A DNA stretch of 42,214 nucleotides, taken from assembly GCA_002385665.1 (NCBI GenBank), contig DGDX01000075.1:1-42214 (forward strand). Reading direction: 5' to 3'. The notes under the pieces were generated by a model. That model made no database searches. It saw only the letters and a program-made list of their open reading frames with translations, and was not told the origin of the DNA. Both the position numbers and the translations under genes were made by a program. This document shows, one piece after another, positions 23,542-32,296 of the stretch. The DNA is from Firmicutes bacterium UBA3941 (GTDB taxonomy: Bacteria; Bacillota; Clostridia; Caldicoprobacterales; UBA3941). Each line of letters begins with the position of its first letter. The stretch's first letter is position 1.

Positions 23542-24352
23542 CAGAAATTCAAACAACCCTATATCTAAGGAGCATGCAAAGTATATATCCAAGATCAAGA
23601 GAAACAGGCTCATGGTCCGATTCAGTCAGATAGCCATCCTATTAGCCTTTATTGCCTTGTGGGAGTTAGCAGCCAGATTGAATTTAATTGATGCCTTTAT
23701 CACCAGTCAACCTTCCAGGATAATTAGCACTATAAAAAGCTTGTATCAGGAGGGTGTACTACTTATGCATGTCTCTATAACTATCTATGAAACTATAATA
23801 GGATTTGTATTGGGTACCATGCTGGGCACCGTGGTTGCTATTATATTATGGTGGTCTGAATTTGCTGCTAAGGTAGCGGACCCCTATCTGGTGGTTTTAA
23901 ATAGCCTACCAAAGGTCGCATTAGGACCTATAATCATAGTATGGATAGGTGCAGGACCCTTTGCCATTATAACCATGGCACTACTGGTTTCCTTAATTGT
24001 TACCATAATAACCGTCTTAAATGGCTTTATGGAGGTTAACCCCGACAAGATTAAATTGCTTCAAACCTTTGGTGCTAACAAGACCCAGATCCTAAAGAAG
24101 GTTGTCCTACCAGCCAGCATACCAACCATAATTTCTGCAGTAAAGATAAATGTAGGCATGTCCTGGGTAGGCGTTATAGTTGGAGAATTTCTGGTTTCCA
24201 AAGCAGGGTTGGGCCACCTAATCGTATACGGTGGTCAGGTATTTAAGTTAGATTTGGTAATGACCAGTGTGTTTATACTATCCATAGCAGCAGCCCTTAT
24301 GTATCAGTTTGTAGCGTGGTTGGAAAAGAAGTTCTTAAAATGGCAGCGCTAA
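23528..24352 (+). CDS. NitT/TauT-type ABC transporter permease
   Basis: 274 residues with about six transmembrane segments. Signs of the SsuC/TauC family: ALWELAARLNLIDAFITSQPSRI near residue 45, VVLNSLPKVALGPIIIVWIGAG near 135, and the EAA-like loop LLQTFGANKTQILKKVVLPASIPTI near 180. The start ATG at 23528 has AAGGAG four bases upstream; the ATG two codons on is an alternative. It ends just before a strong bidirectional terminator. Confidence 0.93.
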   Translation: MYMYNRNSNNPISKEHAKYISKIKRNRLMVRFSQIAILLAFIALWELAARLNLIDAFITSQPSRIISTIKSLYQEGVLLMHVSITIYETIIGFVLGTMLGTVVAIILWWSEFAAKVADPYLVVLNSLPKVALGPIIIVWIGAGPFAIITMALLVSLIVTIITVLNGFMEVNPDKIKLLQTFGANKTQILKKVVLPASIPTIISAVKINVGMSWVGVIVGEFLVSKAGLGHLIVYGGQVFKLDLVMTSVFILSIAAALMYQFVAWLEKKFLKWQR

Positions 24353-24357
24353 AGTGG

Positions 24358-24395
24358 AAAAAGGGATGAGGTGTTTACACCCTCATCCCTTTTTT
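24358..24395. terminator. Bidirectional terminator overlapping the stop of the DUF2207 gene
   Basis: Left arm AAAAAGGGATGAGG (from 24358) pairs with CCTCATCCCTTTTTT (to 24395), with one bulge near the loop and A/T runs on both sides. It ends the permease transcript on the plus strand and the DUF2207 transcript on the minus strand. The minus-strand stop codon (24383-24385) lies within the right arm. Confidence 0.85.
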
Positions 24396-26170
24396 GTCAT
24401 CTTCAAAGCTTTAAATCCGGAAAACCTGAATGGTCCCAACAATCTTTCCCTTAATCCGTCACCGGTACTCAGAGAATTTATCCAATATAAGGTCCTATCT
24501 ATATTATCGCCGTGTAGTAGCGATAAGCGTTTATCTTTTAATGTATTGGCATCATAGATCAATTGAAACTGTTCAATCATTACATCGACCATTTTAATAG
24601 GTATGGCATATGCCAAGAACCTTTCCCATTGATCCAACTCTGGTCTTGGAAGCTGGACAACTGAAGCCTCCTTAACATATTTCTTGAAGGCAAGCCATTG
24701 AGTTCTGTTTATGGCACCGAACTCCGTACGTTTTTGGATTAGCTGGGAGTATATCATAAGAATCATGGAAAGTCCTATAATAACTACCCCATTTATCCTG
24801 GCCTCTAGAGTGTATAGAATAATACCTGGGATGGCGGTTAGAATTCCGAGTAGAAGTCCGTAGAGTTTTGCTACACCCACGTTTTCGAAAAATTTCCATT
24901 TTGATGCCTGCTTCACTACTAGATCTGACCAGGTTTTATACTTGTAATTGTATCTCTCTCTATAGGCACGATCGCTAAACCATTTTTCAATCTGTGTAAC
25001 GGATACTTCGGTAGAGTCCTCACCAAAATCATCAAAAATCCAAGCCAAGAGATATTCTTCATGGGCCTTGAGCTGGTGGCCGTTTGCATCTGGATTTTTC
25101 GACAGGATATATTTGTCATCCTCCGATGGTTCTATGTTTAGGTATCCCCTATTTATTAAATCCATCAAGGTAGCTACTATATAATCGGGCCTAACCTTAC
25201 CCTTATTCATAAAAACACCCAGTTCGGCAGGGGTATAGTAATCCGCCGGCAACTCATTGATGTGTGACGGTTTGGTAGCCAGTTTTGGATCCTTATCATA
25301 TCTGAAGTAAAGGTAGATTCCTACTACAACTATTACCCCAATAGTGATGAAAGTGAGAAGATCTATGGTAAGATGCCTTGTCTCATAGTCTTTTCTTGCC
25401 GCCTCTATCTCCTTCTCATATTCTTCCATGCTGGATAAAACCTTTTGAGTTATCTCATTGTCTATAGTCTTTCGGCCATCTGGTATGATTGAGGTAGGCA
25501 TAAGCATAGTAATACTTAAACTTCGGCCCTGATCCATTAATCTAGCCTCGTAGGATATAGTATTGGCATCTTTAAGCTCTTGACTATATAGTGGACCTAA
25601 CAATGTGGAATGTATGGTATCCAGACTCCCACCTTTGGGAATGTTGATACTTATGAATATATCCTCAATCTCCTGGCTGTCTACATCATTCATAAATGTC
25701 CAATCCAATAGGGCCATATCCTTATATATCCCTACTAAATCATGTAATGTATATTCAAAAACCAGGATTCTACTTTTATCTTCCTCTCCAAGAGTTATAT
25801 CTATTCCATTTACCAGGCCATAATCTATATCATAGTTTACATTATAATCTTCCTGTTGAATCGCTTCCTTCCTGGAATTTCGGATGTCCTCCATATCAAG
25901 TTCTTCAACACTGTATATGCTCAATTCATCCAACCTGGATGCAGCAAAAGTATCCATCCTCCTTTTTAAGGTTCCGGGGAAGTCCTCAGTAAATCTATAA
26001 GCAATATATTCTTCTATTTTCATAGAACCATCTGGTCTAATATCTGCAAAGGCTGCATAAGATTCTACAACCCAAGGGTCTGCTTCCTCCCCCTCCGCCA
26101 GGCAAGTCAATGAACTAAAGTTCATTATAGACAGGATCAATGCCAGTGCTAGTAAAAGTGTTTTTCTCAA
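24383..26170 (-). CDS. DUF2207 domain membrane protein
   Basis: About 595 residues. Signal-like hydrophobic N-terminus (TLLLALALILSIMNFSSLTCLA), then an extracytoplasmic DUF2207 domain (IRPDGSMKIEEYIAYRF, NVNYDIDYGLVNGIDITLG). A membrane segment follows near residue 280 (LLTFITIGVIVVVGIYLYF) and a cytoplasmic region with ADYYTPAELGVFMNKGKVRPDYIVATLMDLINRGYL, a winged-helix-like stretch typical of the family. A hydrophobic pair comes near residue 440 (LYGLLLGILTAIPGIILYT). Function unknown. I prefer the TTG start ending at 26170, which has a G-rich ribosome site; a TTG 21 bases upstream lacks one. Confidence 0.85.
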   Translation of the reverse strand: MRKTLLLALALILSIMNFSSLTCLAEGEEADPWVVESYAAFADIRPDGSMKIEEYIAYRFTEDFPGTLKRRMDTFAASRLDELSIYSVEELDMEDIRNSRKEAIQQEDYNVNYDIDYGLVNGIDITLGEEDKSRILVFEYTLHDLVGIYKDMALLDWTFMNDVDSQEIEDIFISINIPKGGSLDTIHSTLLGPLYSQELKDANTISYEARLMDQGRSLSITMLMPTSIIPDGRKTIDNEITQKVLSSMEEYEKEIEAARKDYETRHLTIDLLTFITIGVIVVVGIYLYFRYDKDPKLATKPSHINELPADYYTPAELGVFMNKGKVRPDYIVATLMDLINRGYLNIEPSEDDKYILSKNPDANGHQLKAHEEYLLAWIFDDFGEDSTEVSVTQIEKWFSDRAYRERYNYKYKTWSDLVVKQASKWKFFENVGVAKLYGLLLGILTAIPGIILYTLEARINGVVIIGLSMILMIYSQLIQKRTEFGAINRTQWLAFKKYVKEASVVQLPRPELDQWERFLAYAIPIKMVDVMIEQFQLIYDANTLKDKRLSLLHGDNIDRTLYWINSLSTGDGLRERLLGPFRFSGFKALKMTKKG

Positions 26171-26482
26171 CTTCCCCACCCTTTCATACAATCAACCATA
26201 CACCATATCCCATCTTCATAATATAATGTCAGGTTGATTTTATGGATAGCTTCCTTCGTTTATTTTAATATTTATGTGTCTGTCTGTAGATAGTATATAT
26301 TCTATCATGAACCCCTTCATTTCTCCATACTTTTTTTGTTTCATGGGGAATAACTTGAAATTATCAATAATATGATTTCTGACTTCAGTACTTTGTAGGG
26401 TAAAACCGTGATATAATAAATATAGGACTATCACTTACCGGCCTTACATTATCTGTCTACAATCCTAATCGGGGGTAGTATA
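26171..26482. other. Divergent spacer between DUF2207 and SpoIID/LytB genes
   Basis: AT-rich 312-base region. It holds an extended -10 element for the plus strand (TG then TATAAT at 26412-26417) about 65 bases before the SpoIID-like start, with ribosome site GGGGGT. A minus-strand frame at 26240-26434 has no ribosome site or recognisable content, and I do not call it. Confidence 0.4.
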
Positions 26483-28654
26483 ATGAAATTCGTAAGACGA
26501 GTATCCCTATATGTGGCTATCCTTGTCCTTGGGGGTATACTTGCATATTTTTTTATAATAAAAAATCCTGCTTCCAGGTCACTTGATGAGCTATTGACAC
26601 GTATAAACGACACCCGAAATATCTCCTTGGATGATTACATCCTGCCAGAACTCAATGAGGATCCCTTCATCAGGGAGTTAGCCGATCAGAATATAATTGT
26701 TGATCATAGGATCCTGGGTTCACAAAGATGGGACAACAATGATGTCAAAATAAATGTCTCCCTAATTTCAGAATACGGGGCCTTTGATGTCGGATTTATA
26801 ATGACAAAAGTGAATAACAAATGGTTTGTCTCACAATTCCCCCGAGTAATCCAAATAGGGGCTGCAGTACCGATATGGGTTAAAGATAATGGAAACAAGG
26901 CAATAGAGTATAAGATAGATGTAGATGGAACCGCCCTCTACTGTATGCTTCCATCCTCAGGAGATACTATTAATTTAGGTACACCCATATCCCTTATTTT
27001 GGTTGAGGACTATATTGTACAATATCAAGAGTTAATCCCTATGCACCTTTATAGAATAATGTCCTCTTCCAAGGATTTTATTGAAGACGCTGTCCTTGGA
27101 TATATACCCGTTGAATCATCCCTTTCAATATATCAAGTGGCAAACGGCACTCCAACATTCCTAAATAAGGAAGTTCTGCCCATAGGAATTGCCGATGTAA
27201 CCCTCTACCACTCCCCTTCTTATAAGAACAAGGATCTCGTGGCATATATAGACCCATCTAAAATGCCCAATGATATTATACGGATTGCCCTTAACGATAG
27301 CGAATTTCAAAGTCTATATCATCAGGAAATCAGCATATCCTCCAACCAGGGTGCCTTTATAAAGAACTTGGTGGATGGCCTTGAATATAGCATAGAGGCC
27401 GGTGATAAGCTGATCTTTAGATACAATAAGGAGTTAGGTTCCTCGGTATTCCAAGGCAATAATCTACTGGGATCGTCCCACAATCGCTGGTACATCCTGC
27501 CTAAAAATGGAGGACATATAACGGTAAATAGCATAAAAAGGGCCCAATCCAGGAGTTCCAATGGTACAGCCTATAGGGGCAAAGTGGAAATTTCCAGTAA
27601 TCAAGAGGGATTGGTAATCATTAACGAGGTAAATTTGGAGGAATATCTTTATTCAGTGGTTCCCAGCGAAATGCCTGTTAAATTTGGCCTGGAAAGTCTT
27701 AAAGTCCAGGCTATCGCTGCCCGATCCTACGCTGTTCGGTGCTTCAAATCCACCGGATATGCAAGTCTGGGTGCTCATGCGGACGATAGTGTATCCAGCC
27801 AGATGTATAACAACATTGAGGAGACACCTATCGCTATACAGGCAGTAGAAGAGACTAAAGGCCTGATTCCGGTCTTTAATGGAAATGTAATAGATGCCAG
27901 GTTTTTTTCAACATCATGTGGGTATACATCAAATTTCCATGAAACCTGGAGTATTGATGGCGTCTTCCCCAGCATTGAAGTTCCGTATCTGGTCGCCAGA
28001 CCACAGTTTATAGGTGATGCTCCTAGTCTATACAACGAAGAAAATTTTCGTGCTTTTATAAATCAAAAGGAGTCATCGAGTTATGATAAGTTTTCACCAT
28101 TTTTTCGCTGGTCATTAACCATGAATAGACAACAGATTGAAGCAGTATTGCATAAAAACCTACTTAGCCTGCAGAAGGCACAGCCCCAATTTATCCTGAC
28201 CCGGGGTAAGGATGGCTCATTTAGCCAACAGCCTATACCTGAGGATCTAGGGATGCTACAAAATATAGCAGTAATAAGCCGGGGTCAGGGGGGTAATATT
28301 ATGGAGCTGGAGATAACTACTACCAGCGGAATATATAAGATTATAAAGGAACTCAACATAAGACAGCTCTTAAAGCCTGTAAACTTGGTCCCTGATGAGG
28401 ATCCCATTGAGATCTTACGTCACGATGGGAGTGTTGTAAAAGACTTTTCCATACTACCCAGCGCCTTCTTCTACATTGATATTCACCGCGATAACAATGG
28501 GAATATCTCCGATGTGGTCTTTACAGGTGGTGGTTACGGCCACGGGGTTGGAATGAGCCAATATGGCGTCTATGGTCTCACCCTATTGGGAAAAACCTAC
28601 ACGGAGATCATTGAACACTTTTACCCGGGAACCGAACTCCATAACCTCTATTGA
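26483..28654 (+). CDS. SpoIID/LytB domain peptidoglycan lytic transglycosylase-like protein
   Basis: 723 residues, about twice the length of SpoIID itself. An N-terminal membrane anchor (residues 7-27, YVAILVLGGILAYFFII) is followed by about 340 residues without a recognised motif, then the SpoIID domain. INEVNLEEYLYSVVPSEMP starts near 380 (probable catalytic Glu396), next LKVQAIAARSYAV, ARFFSTSCGYTSN near 475, and the closing FTGGGYGHGVGMSQYGVYGL near 685. SpoIID cleaves glycan strands during engulfment, together with SpoIIP. LytB-like relatives modify the vegetative wall. The extra N-terminal region and lack of a neighbouring spoIIIG-type cluster point to a LytB-like homologue, not SpoIID itself. 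Confidence 0.9.
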   Translation: MKFVRRVSLYVAILVLGGILAYFFIIKNPASRSLDELLTRINDTRNISLDDYILPELNEDPFIRELADQNIIVDHRILGSQRWDNNDVKINVSLISEYGAFDVGFIMTKVNNKWFVSQFPRVIQIGAAVPIWVKDNGNKAIEYKIDVDGTALYCMLPSSGDTINLGTPISLILVEDYIVQYQELIPMHLYRIMSSSKDFIEDAVLGYIPVESSLSIYQVANGTPTFLNKEVLPIGIADVTLYHSPSYKNKDLVAYIDPSKMPNDIIRIALNDSEFQSLYHQEISISSNQGAFIKNLVDGLEYSIEAGDKLIFRYNKELGSSVFQGNNLLGSSHNRWYILPKNGGHITVNSIKRAQSRSSNGTAYRGKVEISSNQEGLVIINEVNLEEYLYSVVPSEMPVKFGLESLKVQAIAARSYAVRCFKSTGYASLGAHADDSVSSQMYNNIEETPIAIQAVEETKGLIPVFNGNVIDARFFSTSCGYTSNFHETWSIDGVFPSIEVPYLVARPQFIGDAPSLYNEENFRAFINQKESSSYDKFSPFFRWSLTMNRQQIEAVLHKNLLSLQKAQPQFILTRGKDGSFSQQPIPEDLGMLQNIAVISRGQGGNIMELEITTTSGIYKIIKELNIRQLLKPVNLVPDEDPIEILRHDGSVVKDFSILPSAFFYIDIHRDNNGNISDVVFTGGGYGHGVGMSQYGVYGLTLLGKTYTEIIEHFYPGTELHNLY

Positions 28655-28713
28655 AAATAGTTTGACCACATATTAGTAAATAAATTTCTATAAACAGCAA
28701 GTTATACATATGA

Positions 28714-28738
28714 AGGTAATTATAGATTATAACTACCT
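28714..28738. terminator. Weak hairpin between converging SpoIID-like and CCA genes
   Basis: Arms 28714-28724 and 28728-28738 pair with one mismatch around a three-base loop. AT-rich, with no T-run on either side. Position between convergent genes suggests termination, but the case is weak. Confidence 0.3.
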
Positions 28739-28760
28739 CAAGGGATTAGGTTGAGTTAAT

Positions 28761-30116
28761 TCATTGTAATTTGGATTTAGTCCATATGGCTTTAGCCCAT
28801 TTCAATAGATCGTCCTTTTTATTCTCCAATTCTTCATTGAGAACCATATTTAGCAAAGTATCCAGTATATACCCTAATAGCCTTCCTTGTGGGATCCCAA
28901 GTTCTATCAGGTCATTCCCATTTATAGCTAGCTGATTACGGGTTATACAAGCGCCCTTTTCTATTAGACTATCAACAATATCTTCAACCACTTCGATATC
29001 TTTAAGCTTTACTTCCCAAAATATCGGATTTTTAGCCATAGTATCTGCCCTTTTAACCTTTAGCAGCCTTCTAAATTGCTCTTCTCCTATTTTACTAAGT
29101 AGCTTCCTAACGCTTTTTGCCGTCAATCCTATGGGTCTGTCATGATACTTGATAAGCTCTATGATATCCCTTATCTCCCTCTTTGGAAACCTCATTCTTT
29201 CGAGGATTCCCTCAGTCATTTTAGCAGATGCCTTTGCATGTCCATAAAAGTGACCCACACAGTTATCGTCCAGGGAAAAGCATGAAGGTTTAGCGATATC
29301 GTGGAAAAACATGGTTGTCCTCAAGACGACATCTTTATCAATCGATTCTACACTTTTTAGGGTGTGCCTGTACACATCGTAGATATGGTACTTATTTCGC
29401 TGATCAAATTCTATCATTTCTCGAATTTCGGGTATAATAAAGGCCAAAACGGCCTGAAATTCCAAGAGAGTATCATGTACCGCATCTCCCAAAAGAATTT
29501 TACAAAATTCCATTGTGATACGTTCCATGGATACGTTGCTTATTAGCTCCTTACAGTCCAGTATAGCCTTTTTGGTTTCCTCTTCAACTACAAAGCCCAA
29601 CATTGATGCAAAACGGATCCCTCTCAATATCCTGAGGGAATCTTCTTTAAAGCGCTCTTTTGGATTCCCTACACAACGGATTATGCCATGTCTGATATCA
29701 TCCATTCCGCCGAAGGGATCAATAAATCTTGAATCAGTCATGGCACATGCATTGATAGTAAAATCTCTGCGGGCCAGGTCCTCTACAATATCTCCGGTAT
29801 AATGAACCTCATCGGGTCTGCGCCCGTCAGAATATTTACCATCTACCCTATAAGTAGTGATCTCAATTGGCATTTCATCTAATATGACGGTGATGGTCCC
29901 ATGCTTAAAACCGGTATATATCCGATGATATCCATTAAAGACTTCTTTTATCCTTTCAGGGGTAGCAGAGGTTGCTATATCCCAGTCGGTGGGTGTTTTT
30001 CCCAATAGGGAATCCCTGACACAACCACCAACTATATAAGCCTCATATCCTGCCCTATCCAGCCTATCCAAGGCTAACCTAACACCAGTAGGTATAATCA
30101 TATCTCGTGGGTACAT
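28761..30116 (-). CDS. cca: CCA-adding tRNA nucleotidyltransferase
   Basis: 451 residues. Class II nucleotidyltransferase that builds or repairs the 3' CCA of tRNA. Catalytic head: YIVGGCVRDSLLGKTPTDWDIATSA near residues 23-47 (GG motif and DWD metal site), then RRDFTINACAM near 112, and the RILRGIRFASMLGF block near 163. An HD-type domain follows (FFHDIAKPSCFSLDDNCVGHFYGHAKAS) and the C-terminal helices. The HD region suggests additional phosphohydrolase activity as in other long forms, though it is partial to judge. The ribosome site is weak. It is not obviously in an operon with the DUF3006-like gene 164 bases upstream. Confidence 0.95.
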   Translation of the reverse strand: MYPRDMIIPTGVRLALDRLDRAGYEAYIVGGCVRDSLLGKTPTDWDIATSATPERIKEVFNGYHRIYTGFKHGTITVILDEMPIEITTYRVDGKYSDGRRPDEVHYTGDIVEDLARRDFTINACAMTDSRFIDPFGGMDDIRHGIIRCVGNPKERFKEDSLRILRGIRFASMLGFVVEEETKKAILDCKELISNVSMERITMEFCKILLGDAVHDTLLEFQAVLAFIIPEIREMIEFDQRNKYHIYDVYRHTLKSVESIDKDVVLRTTMFFHDIAKPSCFSLDDNCVGHFYGHAKASAKMTEGILERMRFPKREIRDIIELIKYHDRPIGLTAKSVRKLLSKIGEEQFRRLLKVKRADTMAKNPIFWEVKLKDIEVVEDIVDSLIEKGACITRNQLAINGNDLIELGIPQGRLLGYILDTLLNMVLNEELENKKDDLLKWAKAIWTKSKLQ

Positions 30117-30224
30117 TCTCTACTTACCTCAGAATATACTATTGAACTTCCATAGGCTTTGGTCACTTTTTCATACATTGTTTTCTCTCGAAAGATGATC
30201 AGACAGTTTCTACCTAATATCTGA

Positions 30225-30258
30225 GCATCCAATTATGCAAGTGAGCATGATTGGATGC
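30225..30258. repeat. 14-bp hairpin downstream of the DUF3006-like gene
   Basis: Arms 30225-30238 and 30245-30258 pair along 14 bases with a single T-G wobble and a six-base loop. It begins 22 bases past the stop of the DUF3006-like gene. No T-run follows on the minus strand, so it may stabilise the 3' end of the TPR transcript or terminate inefficiently. Confidence 0.55.
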
Positions 30259-30280
30259 ATGATTCTAATCGAGGTCCTGC

Positions 30281-30481
30281 CTATTTATCCCCAGGTTGGG
30301 AATTGTTCAATAATGTCAAAGTAGCAAAGGGATCAAAGGTAACATTAAACTGGAGGACATCGCCTACTCTGCAGCCCTGAGGTAAATACTCCATTGGAAT
30401 AGTTATGTTTTCCTGGGCGTTTTGTGGGCAAATGATTCCCATATTGTCTTTGAGATCCTTTACTATCCCTATCCATTTCAT
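30281..30481 (-). CDS. DUF3006-like small protein
   Basis: 66 residues from the ATG ending at 30481, which has AAGGGGG eight bases upstream. Earlier in-frame starts lie too close to that site. The sequence (WIGIVKDLKDNMGIICPQN ... IPMEYLPQGCRVGDVLQFNV) has the small beta-barrel layout of DUF3006, with the typical LP-G-x-GDVL turn. Function unknown. It follows the TPR gene by 22 bases, so the two are co-transcribed. Confidence 0.65.
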   Translation of the reverse strand: MKWIGIVKDLKDNMGIICPQNAQENITIPMEYLPQGCRVGDVLQFNVTFDPFATLTLLNNSQPGDK

Positions 30482-30503
30482 ACCCATAACCCCCTTAAAC
30501 ACC

Positions 30504-32222
30504 CTATTTATCCTGTAAAATCATCCTAATCCTATTATAATTATTATAGAGGGAAGAATAGCTAATCCCATAATAATCTGAAACATCCTTATTCTTAACA
30601 TATATACCCTGTTCCATGCAATAGTAAAGCTCAACGGCTGCCGCCCAGGCTTCATACTTCTTAATCCTGGGTAATTCATTGGGATATAGGGATTTCACAA
30701 ACTTAGTCCATATCTGTCTGACACCATCCTGATATCCTTCCTCATATCTGCCTTCCATCATATTTACGGCAGTACGAATTACAGCCTCCATATCTGAAGG
30801 GATTTCAAATGAATCCTCTTCCAGAATATCCACCTTAACCTCAACCAGACCTTCATCAACATAAGCCATATAGGGTTCTTGAGCCGACATCTGCTTTAGA
30901 AGCCCCAATGCTTCAGTCTTTAATTCTTCACTCTCGGTTATCCTCAATAGAAATTCCCGTAAAAATTCCTCTGCTTTCCTATCGTTAAAGGAAGCCACCA
31001 CATTAAGAATCGCTTTTTTAATTAGCTTGTCGTTGAGCTCCAATCCCCAGTATAATAGTGTTCTAAAACTATCATCATGTTTCCATCTAATCAACAGATC
31101 CTTCTCTTCGAGCTTGAGAATACTGTTTAACTTCTTAATCCTAAGGAGGATTTCGTCATAGGGTACCTGAAAATGATAGGATATTTCGCCTCCGGTCTTA
31201 TCTCCATCCAAATAATCCTGCACCAGCCTTAGATAAAAATCGCTTACGGTATTGTCCGGATCAATACGGTCAATTTTCCTCCAATATTTATAAGCCTCCC
31301 TATATTTGCCGAGATTAAAACAGGATACAGCCACATAGTGAAGGATTCTTATATCATATGGTTTATATTGTAATAACCTTTTTAACACTGTATTAGCCCT
31401 ATCATGTTCCTTAAGTTCACATAGGGTCACTGCTATCTTATGAATTTCCTCCGGATCCTGAGTCCTAAAATTGATTATAGCATCCAGGTACTTTTCGCTA
31501 GCCTCTGCACCATCCCTTTCATTTATGAAAAGACATAGATTGCAATTAGCATGGATGTTTTGAGGATCCCTCTCGATGACATCCAGGCTCAGGTCTATAG
31601 CTTGGTTAAGTCTACCGGCACAGAAGTAAGCCAGAGCTAAATTGTTCTTTACGAACAAAAGATTGGGGTCCAAGCTAACTACCTTCTCCAGTTTCGTAAT
31701 AGCTTCTTTGTATTCACCCCGATCCAAAAGCTCTTTTCCCTCCGTAGCCAGGGCGTATATATTGCTCCCACTAGAGTCAAATTCCTCAAGGTTTTCGTCA
31801 AAGTAGTACTCGTAATCTTCCAGAACTTCCAATAAATCCCTTGCTTCTTCTGAGTAAATCCCATAAGGGTCAATGTCTAAGTATTTCTCAAAGCATTCTA
31901 TAGCTTTATCGTAGTCCTGCATGCCCAGGAAATTGCAGCCCAGGCCAAAATAGCAATCAAATCTGGCTTTCTCCTTCTGGAGAATGGTAAACAAAACCCT
32001 GCTGGATTGATCATAGCATCCCATTTCAGTGAAGACTTCAGCTAAATCCAACAGGTATTCGACATTCTGAGGCTCTTTTTCTACTGCTTTTCTATAAAGG
32101 TTTAAGGCATTTAGATAATTGTTATTATCCATATGCTTTCTAGCTTTTCTGTGGTAAAACTCACCATTCTGGTCAAAAGAAATAACTTTCTTCTGCGATC
32201 TTGCAAATAATTCTCTTGCCAT
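30504..32222 (-). CDS. TPR-repeat protein
   Basis: About 572 residues of helical repeats. Clear tetratricopeptide units occur around residues 27-130 (NALNLYRKAVEKEPQNVEYLLDLAEVF; KAIECFEKYLDIDPYG) and 165-330 (AITKLEKVVSLDPNLLFVKNNLALAYFCAGRLNQAI; EAYKYWRKIDRIDPDN). The C-terminal 200 residues are helical and include a domain ending in KNKDVSDYYGISYSSLYNNYNRIRMIL, which looks like a helix-turn-helix. This combination suggests a scaffold or regulator. I take the second ATG (ending 32222) as start, with GGGAG at seven bases; the first ATG abuts the site. Co-transcribed with the DUF3006-like gene. Confidence 0.85.
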   Translation of the reverse strand: MARELFARSQKKVISFDQNGEFYHRKARKHMDNNNYLNALNLYRKAVEKEPQNVEYLLDLAEVFTEMGCYDQSSRVLFTILQKEKARFDCYFGLGCNFLGMQDYDKAIECFEKYLDIDPYGIYSEEARDLLEVLEDYEYYFDENLEEFDSSGSNIYALATEGKELLDRGEYKEAITKLEKVVSLDPNLLFVKNNLALAYFCAGRLNQAIDLSLDVIERDPQNIHANCNLCLFINERDGAEASEKYLDAIINFRTQDPEEIHKIAVTLCELKEHDRANTVLKRLLQYKPYDIRILHYVAVSCFNLGKYREAYKYWRKIDRIDPDNTVSDFYLRLVQDYLDGDKTGGEISYHFQVPYDEILLRIKKLNSILKLEEKDLLIRWKHDDSFRTLLYWGLELNDKLIKKAILNVVASFNDRKAEEFLREFLLRITESEELKTEALGLLKQMSAQEPYMAYVDEGLVEVKVDILEEDSFEIPSDMEAVIRTAVNMMEGRYEEGYQDGVRQIWTKFVKSLYPNELPRIKKYEAWAAAVELYYCMEQGIYVKNKDVSDYYGISYSSLYNNYNRIRMILQDK

Positions 32223-32296
32223 CTTCATCTCCCGATAATTGAATTACATAAGCATATTATAACATAAAACTTTTTGTGGCTCTATATTAAGTTGGC

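Noticed and set aside
26240..26434. 64-codon minus-strand frame
   Set aside because: It starts at GTG without a ribosome site, is rich in AT-driven residues and resembles nothing known. The plus-strand promoter region of the SpoIID-like gene explains the position.
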